Shown here piece after piece: positions 1 to 11,319 of a stretch of 64,000 nt of DNA. The notes under the pieces are model-generated. The model had not been told where the DNA came from. It did no database searches and saw nothing but the letters and a program-made list of their open reading frames with translations. Source of the stretch: Neckera pumila (taxonomy: Eukaryota; Streptophyta; Bryopsida; Hypnales; Neckeraceae); assembly GCA_963969595.1 (NCBI GenBank), contig OZ018408.1:8863823-8927822 (forward strand), read 5' to 3'. The stretch's first letter is position 1. Every line of letters starts with the position of its first letter. The translations under genes were made by a program, and so were the position numbers.

Positions 1-305
1 GGAACCATATCACTAAACCTTGATCACAGCAATGCACAAACTACATCTAAGAATTCACAGACTACTAGGTGTAGCGATTCCTTGCTCAATTTGCTTTCGG
101 AATTGCCGGTCAAGTTTTTCCAAAGGCACCTTTGATGCCCCTGCCTGAGAGCTTATTAGTCCGTGTTTTGCAAATTGCCAGTTCAACTTCTTACTTCTTT
201 GCGCTGGTAGTACGCACCGCTCCGATGAAGTTGCGCTCCGGACGCACTACCGAGGCCACACCAACAAGCTTTGGCGATGGCGACGGTCATGGCGTTGGTG
301 ACAAC

Positions 306-1525
306 ATGAATTCCTCTCTCTGGGGCGAGCTATAGAGCTTCGTAGACCTCTCGCTGATCTACGCCAAGCTCCCCCTGGCGCCCTTCTTCCGTCTGCATCA
401 AGTCTGTAAGGAATGGAACCGCATGGCTTTGAACCGCTGATTTCTGGAACAACACTTCAAACCTCCGATTTCCAACCTGTCCTTCGTAGTTGCTCGAGGA
501 ACGAGACATCGTCATTGGACTTCTTCCCAAGACTCCTCTTTGAGGACTTCATCGCCTCTGCCTCAAAGACGATGTGAAGTGTCGGGCTTGCTCTACGAAG
601 ACTCTGACCGCCACCGAGTCTTCGATCCGCACACTTGCATGTTTCATTCTTTGCCGCCTCTTCCCTTTGGAAAGCTTGTGGTCAGTCCTTGTGTGCTCAT
701 TTGTCTCGATTAGCCTTCTCTTTGATCGATTTGATTGAGAGTTTTTTCAAATTTGAGTGATTTTTAGCCTAAATTTGAATCAGTAATTTGTGTGTTTGTG
801 TGTTTGTTCTTCCAATGATAGTTGGATTGTACTTGGCATTCATGCAGGATGATCGTTGTGCTGTGGGAATGACGGTGGACACCACCCTAATCCCCTACGG
901 ATTTAGGATTTTTATTGAAGAGTATATTGAACCCTCTAGAACTAGTATTTACGACTCAAGCATTGGTGCTTGGACAACCCCAATGTTGATGGATGAGATG
1001 GTGAGGTTTGAGGGTTGGCACATGCTTCACGAACTACCCCCAACACTATCGAATGTACATTATAAACAAAAATTGTATACATTGAACGCATATTATATAG
1101 ACACGTATGATCTCGAGAAACATGTGTGGCGTTACGAGGTGTTTAGAGGTTTCAATAGTAAGTGGGAGTATGGCAGCACTGGCATGTGGCGAGACCACTG
1201 GTTTGCGTTTAGAATGAAGTCCAAGTTGGTTCTTGAAGTGTGGCATATGAATGCCCATTTTCAAGAGTCGTGGGATGTGTTTGATTGCATGCCCAAAGAT
1301 TTGTGGCAATGGATGATGGATTCAGGTTTAGGGCACCAAAATTTTCTAACTACATTTTGTCGTGAGCATGTGCTTGTGTACAATTGCTTGGAGCTTGAGG
1401 AGAGGGCCATTTTGTATAACTTGGATTTGAAGACATGGGACAAAATTGAGGTCTTTGCAAAAAAAAAGCCCACGTTCCAAAAGAAGACCTCGAAATTGCT
1501 CCAAAATTTGATACAAGAGTATTAA
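306..1525 (+). pseudogene. Degenerate F-box / kelch-like protein gene
   Basis: An F-box-like segment reads SFVDLSLIYAKLP then FFRLHQVCKEWNRMAL at about 336-437, matching the plant F-box pattern (leucine-rich helix, then VCKxWN). F-box proteins bind SKP1 and supply substrates to SCF ubiquitin ligases. The frame is broken: TAG at 333-335 sits just before the F-box, TGA follows it near 438-440, and the continuation (GLLYEDSDRHRVFDPHTCMF, about 580-640) is in another frame. A possible intron runs from about 680 to a CATGCAG acceptor near 847. A long open frame then continues to 1525 with kelch-like phrases (VGMTVD, SRTSIYDSSIGAW, LHELPP, YDLEKHVW). The C-terminal half is open and the N-terminal half is damaged, so this looks like a recent pseudogene, unless the assembly has errors there or the 3' part is expressed alone. 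Family assignment is fairly sure; loss of function is inferred. Confidence 0.6.
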
Positions 1526-2424
1526 TTGCAAATTGCAGAGTTTGTGATAAGACTATAGTCACTGAAAGAAACTGGAGTTAAAAGGGGTAATATGGTAGAA
1601 GGCTCAGAAATCGCTCATCTAAGGGCTGGTCTAGCTTTTTCATGTACTTATTTGGATGGGATTATTTTTAGCTCATTTTTCCAGGCATAGAGAATTAGAA
1701 GAGGAATCTAACACAAGTGGTTTCATATTTTTTGAAGCATTATTGAATTAGTTATGAATTTCCAAACAAAATGTGCCGTAGGTGCCTATTTATGTGAAAT
1801 AGATCTTCCATAAACTGCTCACTTGCAATTCTACAAGAAGATGGGGAAAGCAAAGAGAATGATTGGCTCTTGCAATTAATAATGCTTGTTTCCTTGATAC
1901 ATTGAATGACTATAGAGGTCAATTTTAGAACCACCGCATGTCCATTTCACAGCCATTTATAGGGGCGGTTCTTAATGCCTGTGTGATTTTAGAGCCTTCT
2001 ACGATATGTAGGTAGAAAAGACCTAGGGGTGCGAGATAACAAACCATGTATTTTGGCATGAAGATTAGTACATCCTTAGTAGATTCTTTTAATAGTGGTG
2101 CTTCCATCAAAAAAAAAATTCTCAGCTTTAATTGGTAGCTTTGGATTTTTCCTAGGAACTTAATTTTGTATTTGTTGCCTCATCATATTGAATCAATGCA
2201 TGGCATACAAAATTTGTCTGTCTTCAGTGCCCTCAACGGAATAGTGAACATTCAATTTCAATTGTATTGGGATGTTTCAAAGTAGTGTGGAGAGCTTCAG
2301 CAATCATCCATTCTAAGACATAAAATTATTTTCTGTTATTTTTACTCATAAAAAAAATTTAGAAGCAAATATGGAGTCTAACTTACTCTAAAGCAATTTG
2401 CAATGTAAGGAGGTTAAATGCATT

Positions 2425-2645
2425 GACAATTTACTAGTCATTTTTTGATGATTTCTTGTGCAATGAGAAAATCTTTAATTTGAAAATCTAAACAATAAAA
2501 ATTAGAGACAAAAATTTGGAATACAATATGTGGGAAAAATTTTAAGAACTTTGACTTCACATATTGCAAAATAATCGGGCTTGAAATAGAAGAAAATGTT
2601 TATTCTTGAAGCCATACCAACACAGCTAATAGAATTTGACTCCTC
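2425..2645. repeat. Dispersed AT-rich repeat fragment (copy also near 14560-14770)
   Basis: This stretch (TTACTAGTC, TTTTTGATGA, TTGTGCAATGA, then ACTTTGACTTCACATATTGC) has a clear diverged partner in the same order at about 14590-14770. Both look like relics of a repeat; no coding frame is evident. Confidence 0.5.
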
Positions 2646-3589
2646 TTAGTTCATGATTTTGAGAACTAGATTTTTTTTTATAATTTTATTCCATATTTTA
2701 TTAATTACATAAGTTAGCCTTAACAATTAGTGGTTATACTTCATAGTATAATGAGTATAGATGTAAACAAATAATTTCATGTAGATGATAAATTGGACAT
2801 AGTCAAGAAAATCTACAATGAAAGGTGGTTGATTGAAATTGTGCCATGGTACTAGTAGTGTGTATATAAAAAAAATTAAGCCTAAATATAAAGCACTGAC
2901 TATAAGTGGCAGGTATTGTCACATTACACAAATAGAAAGGCTTACCTAATTACCTTGGTGGGTTCAACAAACTAATAACTATACAACATGATGATAGAAT
3001 TTATAGTTGTTTAACTTCATTCTTTGAAGCCATATATGTTAAACACACTCATATTAAATGGGATGTTTACGGGATATTTTTAATGGAGATTTTGAAGTGT
3101 TCACTAGTAAACTCATTATTGACTCCTAAAGGCTGGAGGGGGTTTTGGAAGAAGAAAAGTCCCAAACTGCCCATTTTTGATGCATTGTCCAAAATTAAAA
3201 CTTAATTATTTTTTAAAAATTTCAACTATATAAAAGTGTACTTAGTAAATAAGTCAACTTGTGGAAAAAATTTATCCCATTTGCCCACGTGGATTGAAAG
3301 ATTATAATATTTGAAGTGAAAACTTTTTTTTTTTTTTAATTCTTGCAAAATACGGCGTGCAAACATCGAGATCTTCTAAAGTAAAATTTTTGCTCTACAC
3401 AAAGAATGATGAAGATTTTGGCTATTCATATGGTTTTAAATATTGTCTTCAATCTAAAAATGCCCATTTGATGGTCAGAATTAGATTATGAAGACTTCTA
3501 TTAAAATTATGCAACACACATAGATTTAAAAAAAAAAAATAATGGATCCACTTTCTACATGTGTTCGAAGTGCACCACCTTTGTGCAAG

Positions 3590-3894
3590 TGCAAAGATTA
3601 CAAATTTTTTTCCAAAGATAAAAAAATTCGAGGAATAGCTTTATGGCACAAAAAATTTCATAACTTTTGATTACATGATTAAAAATTTATTTTATAATAT
3701 GTAGTTTTTGTTGCTCTATAAGAAACTCAAAAAATGATTTTTAAAAATAACAAATTTGAAATTGGTTTCCTAGATTTCTATATAATCATGTGGAAAGCTT
3801 TGAGTCATTCCATTTTGATTAACAAGATGAAAGCTATGAAGAGTTTGGTGGTTTTAGAATCTCTACTCTAAAATAAATTTCCAAAGTCCTCTGT
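3590..3894 (-). mobile_element. Partial copy of the ~0.95 kb inverted-terminal family (family A)
   Basis: It contains the internal family A landmarks in the order seen at 42740-43050: a CATAACTTTTGA block, GAAATTGGTT, GGAAAGCTTTGA, and TCTCTACTCTAAAATAAA. It stops at TTTAACT, where the next copy (3895-4854) begins, which suggests insertion of one copy into another. Confidence 0.55.
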
Positions 3895-4854
3895 TTAACT
3901 CCTAAATGCCCGAGGCACCAAATTTTGGTGTTGACAATATTTTGAAGTTAAATAGAATTCAACCAAGTTGCTATTTTTAGTAGTTTATCTTTTTGAAACA
4001 TATTGTAACCATAGGATCTTGTAGATACATTGGTTTGAAAAGATGTGAATAACATTTTAGAAATTTCTATTTTGTGGATTTTAAGATATTACTATTTGAA
4101 TTTACAAAAATCTTTTTTTTGGCCCTGTAAAAAATTGGGCAGCTGCACTTCACAAGGTCCGATTTATATGAAAAAATGTCCAAAATGGTGGTTACTCTTT
4201 GAATTGAACCTTCAAGGCAAATTAGCTACATGCTTGTTTTTTTTTGAATCATTTGGAATTGTATAAAATAGAGCGACAAAAATAGTAAGCACAAACTAGA
4301 AAGAAATAGAAAATGATTCAAAATACGAAATTGTTAAGAATTTAGTCATGGAATGGAAAAATGCCAATTCCAAATTTCCAATGGTTGTAGTGTTGAACCA
4401 AACAATTTACACCAATCTTTTTATTTTTTTCCAAAAACATTGAAATTGGTTTAAATAAACAACTTCGTAGTTTATTATAGAGTAGAAACCTATAACTACC
4501 CGCAAACTAAAACTTTTCATAGTTTCATCTCATTGATCTAAATGGAATGATTCAAAGCTTTCCTCGTATATATAAATCTAGAAAACCAATTTCAAATTTT
4601 TGTTTCTAAGAAAAAGTAATTTTTTTTATCTGCCCGAATTGCCCAGCCGAAGGAAAAACCTACATATAGTACAATTACTTTTTAATCATGTAGTCAAAAG
4701 TTATAAAAATTATTGGGCCTTAAACAAAAACCTTGTCCCCATGTCAGTTGTAAAGATTTCAAAGAAAAAAAATTAAAAATTCCATTTGTAGTGAGCTATC
4801 CAAAATTGCTATATTGCCAAAGAAATGCAACTTGGTCACCTTTAGAGGTAAATT
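3895..4854 (+). mobile_element. Non-autonomous inverted-terminal element, family A, full-length copy
   Basis: The left end reads TTAACTCCTAAATGCC and the right end CACCTTTAGAGGTAAATT, which are imperfect inverted complements. Internal landmarks shared with 48051-48977 occur in order: AGGATCTTGTAGATACA, TGGCCCTGTAAAAAATTGGG, CAGCTGCACTTCACAAG, TGTCCAAAATGGTGG, CTACATGCTTG, and GATTCAAAGCTTT. No long reading frame is present, so it looks like a MITE-like or otherwise non-autonomous DNA element. Its superfamily is unknown. Confidence 0.65.
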
Positions 4855-5045
4855 TGACTTAGAGTATCATTAGGGTTTTGCAAGAATGAACATATGAAAA
4901 ATTGTGTGAATGTGGTAAAAACTGTGACAAGTGAATTTGTGACATGCTTTGCATTTAAATGTGTGTATTTATGTTCTCACTTGGAATTAATAACAAGGGT
5001 CTTTAGACACGATTTAAGTACATTTTTGAACTAAACTCACTCACA

Positions 5046-5534
5046 TTAGGACAAAGTTGAAGCTTGAAAAGGGCCGTCTAATTGTTGTTCCCAAGTTGGG
5101 CTCTCTTCGTAATTATAAGGTTCACTAGTGCAGTCAAACCCTCGCTCAAAACAATCGAACACAGTGGCTTGAAGGTCCAACGAGATCCGTAAACCACTCG
5201 CGAGACTTCTCCCGTTCATTCTGCGGGGAAGTTTCTGCGCCGTAATGCCTGATTTTATGGGCAAACCCGCGTAATCGGGGATTACGGATTTTTCATCCGG
5301 CTCCAATTTATCATCCGGGTTTTCATTGAATTTTGCTTGTGCTTTACATCGGGCAATACCCTTATCGTCGGGCATTGCGTCAAATAATCGGCCCTCCTCG
5401 TCGGGCTCCGCCCTCCTCGTCGGCCAATTATTTGGCGCAATGCCCTCCTCTGCGGGCATTGCCCTATACAAAACGGGTTTGACGAAATCCAGGATGGGTT
5501 TCACAAATTGTAATGTGGCGGGGTTCATGGGCAA
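5046..5534 (-). other. GC-rich island with a 162-codon open frame of unknown nature
   Basis: This block is much more GC-rich than its AT-rich surroundings. It holds an open frame on the minus strand whose product is charged and proline-rich (PDEEGRLFDAMPDDKG) and matches no family I recognise. Much of the apparent coding comes from a repeated CGGGCAATGCC/GGGCATTGC motif, so the frame may be a by-product of the repeat. A 24-bp imperfect inverted repeat lies at 5370-5393 and 5422-5445. It may be a transposon end or captured GC-rich DNA. I do not call it a gene. Confidence 0.35.
5370..5445. repeat. Strong GC-rich hairpin
   Basis: GGGCATTGCGTCAAATAATC at the left is matched by the reverse complement of 5422-5445 with two mismatches over 24 bp, leaving a 28-base loop. 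Further GGGCAATACCC and GCGGGCATTGCCC motifs flank it. Confidence 0.75.
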
Positions 5535-6016
5535 GACTGACGTGTCTCCACTTCTTCACAGGTGGCGATCATTGTAAGGGAGCTCATGCAGCGTCTGAAG
5601 TTCCCAACCACGTCAGCTGATGGCGTGGAGGAGATTTTTTTAGTGTCAACAGAACTAGTGACCTTCGGAACATGAAGGGAACTCACAGCCCTTTTGGACC
5701 TCCATTTTCCTTCTAAGGTTTTGCTAACATCACCTATAATACCAAGTTCAAACACACCACCAAGTACTACATTATCCTTCCTCCATCTACAAATTACTTC
5801 ATCTACAAATTACTTGATTTGCATGAAATCAATGCAAATTTTGTGTTTACAAAACAAGTCTAATATGACACCATTCGAGTAGCTACCATGTGTAGGATTA
5901 TGATTGAACGCCTCTAAGTTAGAATCCATGCTAGAAGCGGCGCTTCTACCTCCTCGGTTGTTACCCAACTACTAGTAGGGGCGCGCATGCGCCCCTAGAA
6001 GCATGTGTCGAGAGCT

Positions 6017-6046
6017 CCCCACGCCGGCGGAACACACCGGCGTGGG
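6017..6046. repeat. Short GC-rich hairpin
   Basis: CCACGCCGGC and GCCGGCGTGG-type arms face each other around a short AACACA loop. A second palindromic stretch, GGGCGCGCATGCGCCC, lies about 40 bp upstream. Confidence 0.6.
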
Positions 6047-7265
6047 CGCTTTGCATTCAATTTCAGATGATCGGGGAGATGAATCCTTTGTAGACGACTT
6101 CAATATGGGATGAGGTATTGTAAGTGGTAGAGTAGCCTTGCTGCTACGATCCACTAAGATTCGGCCTCACCGTCCCAACGATTTGTTACCCCCCTACACA
6201 ACAAGTCCAGGGTGAACCCAAACACCAAAGGAGACACACAAAGCGGCCAACACTTTGAAAAAAATTTCTGACAGTCACCCCAACCAGCAAACACATGACC
6301 ATTTTGAAGTGTCTCTCACATGTAGGAGGTACATGTTACTACAATGTAGTTTTTCTCACATGTAGGAGGAACATGTGACAGTTTTCTATATCATTACAAA
6401 TGTACAATTGATAGCTAAAATGTAATTGTATTTTTGAATGTGTTTTTCTCTCACAGTTTGTACATATTTTCTTATTTTATAAGATCCTTGGATGTTAGTT
6501 TGTCTTGGTATGGGACACTTTTAGATTTGTTCACTTTTAGATTTATGCCATATTTAACTATTTTCGGACTATTGAAAGTCCAAAATTAATAATGGTCATT
6601 GGGAGAGAAAAAAAATGGTCATCAAGAGATAATCCAAAACATCAAGAGATCTATGCAAAACATCTAGAGATCTATAGGAAAATCGGGAGATCTCCCATTG
6701 TTATTATCCAAAGATTTTTGAACGTATAGTCCAGAATTCATTGAAGAGTCCAAAATTAGTTAACTATGGCATATTTAGACGAAAAAAAATTAGGACTTTG
6801 GAGGAGATTGTCTGTAAAGTAACAATTCCGGAGAAACTCTATGTCCTTGCAACAGCCTATAATGAATGCGGCTCCCTTTGACAACCTTCCCTAGCCATGG
6901 TGACTCCGAATCAACTTCTATGACTTTGAGTCATCCGCCAATTGTTGCTAAAGAAATCTTTTGCTAGCCCTCTTATTCTAGTCTGCAAGAGATTTGCGAA
7001 CTGTATCTTGCCACTGTATCTTTGACTCCACCACTCTCCCTTTAGAAATCCATAGTCTAGTGTTCTCAATCAAAGAAGGTGGCAAGAGATGCTTTTAATG
7101 CTTCATGCAAATGAATCAATGAAGCTCTTTGCAATGAAGCTACTAGCATTTCTGGAGATTCCAACCGATGATCAAGCCCTGTTTAGAGCTGGAAAACCTA
7201 CTCCCTATACGTGTTATACTCAAAAATGGTGTGATATAGGTAACAAGTCCACTGCCTGATCAAGG

Positions 7266-7618
7266 TAAGGTAGAAGCACCAATTGTCAACCACACCCAAT
7301 ACCCAACTTTGGAAATCAAGCTTGGAGTGGTGTTTTTTTTGTCCTTTTCAAGGTTGGGACTAATAATGACACATATCCCAAAGTAGTGAGCATTCTTGAA
7401 TGATTGGAATTGGAAGGCTCTAGACATTGGCTACTAGTGAAGTGCACTTTTTGGCTCCCAAAATTCAAAGTAATTTCAATTTTGGGAATTAAATTCTGAA
7501 AAATTTGCAATCCCCACATTTCCTATCTTCCTACGTGGTAAAAATTTCCACCACCTCATACTGCGTACAATCTGCTCCAAAATTGCTTAAATGATCGACT
7601 ACTGGTGCTTCTACCTTA
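7266..7618. mobile_element. MITE, family B (TAAGGTAGAGGCACC termini)
   Basis: The left terminus TAAGGTAGAAGCACCAATTG is the near-exact inverse of the right terminus ending GGTGCTTCTACCTTA. The 353 bp interior aligns with 45610-46013 through shared blocks (GACTAATAATGACACAT/GACTAATAAGGTTATGACAC, CCCAAAGTAGTGAG, GGAATTGGAAG, GTACTTTTTGGCTTCC-type). No coding capacity is seen. Transposition by a related transposase in trans is inferred. Confidence 0.85.
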
Positions 7619-7849
7619 CCCATGAAACATTTATCAATGGTGTCTTTTGAGCAGGTATTGGAGCAAATTGAATACAATTGCCACAGGGGCAACAAGGGTC
7701 ATGTGTCAAGTTAAAACCCTTGGCGTCTCTTGTACATGAGTATATACACCTAGCCTCTTTGGTATTATGCCAAGGCAAGAATCCATGAGAAAAAAAAAAT
7801 CAATATTAGCCCATGACTCAAACCGAGGCAACACAGGCTCCTCCTTGCT

Positions 7850-10800
7850 CTACATTCGCCTGGATTTATTTGGAGGCTGATAATGGCCAGGGTACCCCAC
7901 GTTCGTTTGCTCTTTTCTTCTCACACCTTGCTGCTGTTGCGGTTGCTGTTGTTGCTGCTGCTGCTGAAGCGCTGTTGCGTTCCCTCTTTGCACATACATA
8001 TTCCCACCAGAGTTCATCCCATGCATTGCAACTGGTTGATTGACACCTAAGTTGTTTGGGTTCTGAACCCGATGTTGTTGCATGCCCACATTCATAGACT
8101 GATGCATCTGATTTGACATGTTCGACGAGTTGGGCATCTGTGGAGGTGGGGCCGATGTGCCGTCGAAATCGGTCGAATAATCCACGGGGCGTTGAGGATA
8201 AGGAACCACCTGACAACCACCAAAGCCAACATATTTGTAGATACGAAAGAGTTCGAATGCAGACAAAATAAGTGACAGAAACAAACAGGCATATCTCTAT
8301 TAAGTACGTAGATATGTCCCACTTCTACTTCAGATATGTCTCCCACGTGAATCTCCAAATCTGCTACTACATGTCCCGTGCTGGGAATGGAGGATCCGAA
8401 GAGCAATGTCAGAAATAGCAAGTCTGTTAAGAAAGAAAACCAATCGGAGTTCTCACACAGGTTGAGAAAGAGTATAACTAGTTTGGCCCGAGTTACCAAC
8501 AGTCCTGCTTGACCTGGTACCGTATTACTCGACAAGAACAAAATTGGTATTTACGTATTTGCAACAAGACTAAAGAGGGAAACGAAGCTAGGGTTTGCAT
8601 TCTAAGCAAAGCTGAACCTCAGGCATCATACCCTCCAAGAACTACAAAAGACGAACATAAATTTTAATGGGTGTTGAAGTCTCAAACATTGAGCCAATTT
8701 TAATTAAAGTAAACAAGCTAACATCAACTTCATCAAAGGAAGAGAAGGCGAAATCTACAAGCACATCAGATGCACCCGTCCATTCTACAGGGTAAGTACA
8801 CTCAAGGTAGATTCAGAAAAATAGTGTCACAGTTGATAATACCTTGTCCGCTGCATTGACTGGAACTAAAGAATTGCGGCCTGGAATTGGATCATTCCGA
8901 AAATATTCGTGGTCTAAAGCTTGGGCAGCCGTAATCCGCTTGATAGGGTCGTACTCCAACATCCTTGACAACAAATCAAACCCTGAGCTCTTTGGAGGCA
9001 ACTGTACAATGCTGTAGAGGCCTGGGTTGTCAAACTTTCGAGATTGAATTTGTTGACGATTCGAATGCCAGTGTGGTAGAGTGGTGAGCGTCGGCCATTT
9101 ATCCGCCGTAGGGTTGCCGAGCACTTTAAAAATCTTGTCTAACTGATCCAACTGGAACGGATTGGGGCCACTTTTGTCTTCTATTCCCTGAGAATAAAAC
9201 CATACGATCATGAACTACTGATTCGACCTAAACGCAGACATAAAGCGGGTGCGGACAGAAGTATAGAGGGTCCCCCGTGCAGACCCGGCGTTCTATAGAG
9301 TATGAAAAGCAACGAAGTCCTCTGCAAAGTAAAAAGGACTCTAGTATAGATATAAAATCCAGAAAGTCCATGAGATCGACCCGTATTTTGTGATGAATTT
9401 ATTAGACCCTACGTGGGATGGCCTGCACGGCGAGGGCATTCAGGCCTTAACACAAACCCCACTCGCTCTGCACGATAAGGTTTGTGATTGATGAGGGTCT
9501 TCGAAGAGCACTTGAAGCCAGGATCGGGGGGTCGTCATCTGCAAGGTTTTTAAAGCATCGGGCCTGGAGGAAGAAATCCTATATTATTCAGGGTTTCATC
9601 CTCCAGGTTCTCTCCAGAAAAATCTAGCCTGCGGGTTTCTAGCAGTCACAGTGACGAACTTTCGTTTCAAGAAGGTCAAGATATCAAGCAGTTACGAACG
9701 AAAAAAATAGCAATGCAGCTCAATACCTGAAAGAGGGGTTTAAGAGTGAGCAGTTCCGCAAATATACACCCAACTGCCCACATGTCCACGGCGCTGGTAT
9801 AATGCTTACTTCCAAGCAAGAGCTCCGGGGCCCTATACCAGATGGTCACCACCACCCCATTCTCACTCAAGGGTCTGAGTGGCGCTTGAAAAATGCGAGC
9901 TAGTCCAAAATCACCGATCTTCACCACGCCTTGCTCTTCCCCTTCTCCCATCACAAGAATATTGGAAGGTTTCAGATCACGGTGAACAATCCAGTTGCTG
10001 TGAAGGTAGTTTAAGCCATTGAGAATCTGCCAAAGCAATGACTTCACTGTGTACGCGTTGATGTTGCAACTGATCTTCTCCCGATGATGCCGAATAATCT
10101 CGTACAGATCGTGCTCGGCATAGTCAAATGCCAGATACAATGACATGTCGACATGGTTGATATGCACATTCACCAGCTTGACAATGTTCTCGTGGATGCA
10201 CTCTCGCAGGAGCATGATCTCCCGAATGGCTGTCGGGGACACACCATCGCCCTCCTTCGACTGCTTGAATTTCTTTATCGCAATTTTTATACCTCTGCTA
10301 TTAGCACCAAACCATAAAATGGCCAGGTCACAACCGGAATTTCTACACATAAGAAAGCAGAGAACACAAACCCTAATCTTGCTACGGGCGAGTTTCGTTT
10401 GCATGCCCTAAATTCGAGGTCATCCCTCCGTCTCGTCAAAATCGTCACACAAATTACGACTAGCCATGAATTGCAAAATCACTTTCACACCGGCTCTACA
10501 CTTCAAGAACAGAGAACTGAAACCCTAATCGTGCTCCTGGCGCGTTCCTTCGCCTTACGAAATTTCTACGCCATCGCTCTACCTCACCAATAGAATTCGC
10601 ACAGCAAATGGACTAGTCAGGAATGAGAAACGAGCCTACACACCGGCTCCACACCTAAGCAACAGAGAACTGAAACCCTAATCATACTTCTGGCGCATTT
10701 CTTCACCTTGCGAAATCTCTACGCCATCACCAACCGAATTCGCAAAAAGAAATTGACTAGTGCGGAACAAGAAACGCACCTATGCGCCGGCTCTTTGCTC

Positions 10801-10910
10801 TTGGCGAGGTACACCAATCCATACGTGCCTTCGCCAATCTTGCCCACCAATTCATACTGCTGCAGCCACTCCGGCCGCGTGCGCTGCTTCCCCGACCCAT
10901 CTGCCACCAT
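7850..10910 (-). CDS. CDKE: Cyclin-dependent kinase E (CDK8), Mediator kinase module
   Basis: Four exons: 10910-10780, 10294-9727, 9187-8843, 8209-7850. Together they give 1404 nt and 467 residues, close to Arabidopsis CDKE;1. The product is the kinase of the Mediator CDK8 module, which with cyclin C phosphorylates RNA polymerase II machinery and transcription factors in the nucleus. Visible landmarks are glycine loop GEGTYG (26-31), catalytic Lys in AIKK (about 51), cyclin-binding helix SPTAIRE (63-69), HRDLKPSN (148-155), DFG (172-174) and WYRAPE (196-201). The C-terminal tail is glutamine-rich and ends in the plant CDKE signature PPNKSRRM. The kinase core matches plant CDKE almost word for word. 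I chose ATG 10910 because [19 protein letters not shown] parallels the Arabidopsis start; an in-frame upstream ATG at 11045 would add 45 arginine-rich residues. Exon 1 ends CATAG|GTGCG and exon 2 starts A|GGT, restoring Arg44. Confidence 0.95.
10335..10800. repeat. Four tandem ~150 bp repeats spanning CDKE intron 1 and the exon 1 end
   Basis: The marker CCGGCTC recurs at 10490, 10643 and 10787 (spacing 153 and 144), with a more diverged copy near 10335. Each full copy carries AGAGAACTGAAACCCTAATC, then a TACGCCATC block, then GACTAGT. The last copy includes the 3' end of CDKE exon 1 and its splice donor, so the intron copies look like amplified exon-intron boundary. Confidence 0.8.
10368..10681. 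promoter_or_regulatory. Three telo-box motifs (AAACCCTAA) in CDKE intron 1
   Basis: AAACCCTAA occurs at 10368-10376, 10520-10528 and 10673-10681, one per tandem repeat. In plants this telo-box near transcription starts binds TRB/Myb-type factors and is linked to Polycomb recruitment and to growth-gene expression. The motifs are seen directly; their function here is inferred. Confidence 0.5.
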
Positions 10911-11319
10911 AGCTCTCGCTCTCTCTCCACTCCTCCTCCTCCTCCTAGCAGTCGAACCCTCACAATCCACACTCAAGCCCGACGGTCGAAACCGAAAGCT
11001 GCCGCACCACGAACATCGGCCACCGCCATCCCCACTGGAGAGCAATCAGATGTCCGAACTGCGATTTGTAAAAACAGAATTGCTCAATGGTGTGTGCCCA
11101 TCGTCACGACGCGAATTGCTTAAGCTACAATAAAGATCTCGGATGCTGTCGGAGTAAAGCAAATTGCAGGAACGGATAACTCCGCCGCTGTTGACGACGA
11201 TGGTGATTCTGCAGAGAATCCACAAGACTTGAGTCATGCTTACAGTATGTCAAAGGAAAGACAGCAGGGCGTTTTTGACTTGCAGCCTACATTGCAGGTC
11301 TAATAAGGAATTAAGCATT

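Noticed and set aside
4045..4266. 73-codon frame as a gene
   Set aside because: It lies within a family A element and is not preserved in the other copies.
11043..11045. Upstream ATG for CDKE adding 45 residues
   Set aside because: The extension is Arg/Gly-rich, unlike any CDKE N-terminus I know; the ATG at 10910 aligns with known starts. It cannot be fully excluded.
10708..11133. 141-codon plus-strand frame
   Set aside because: It overlaps CDKE exon 1 and the intron 1 repeats antisense and has no family resemblance.
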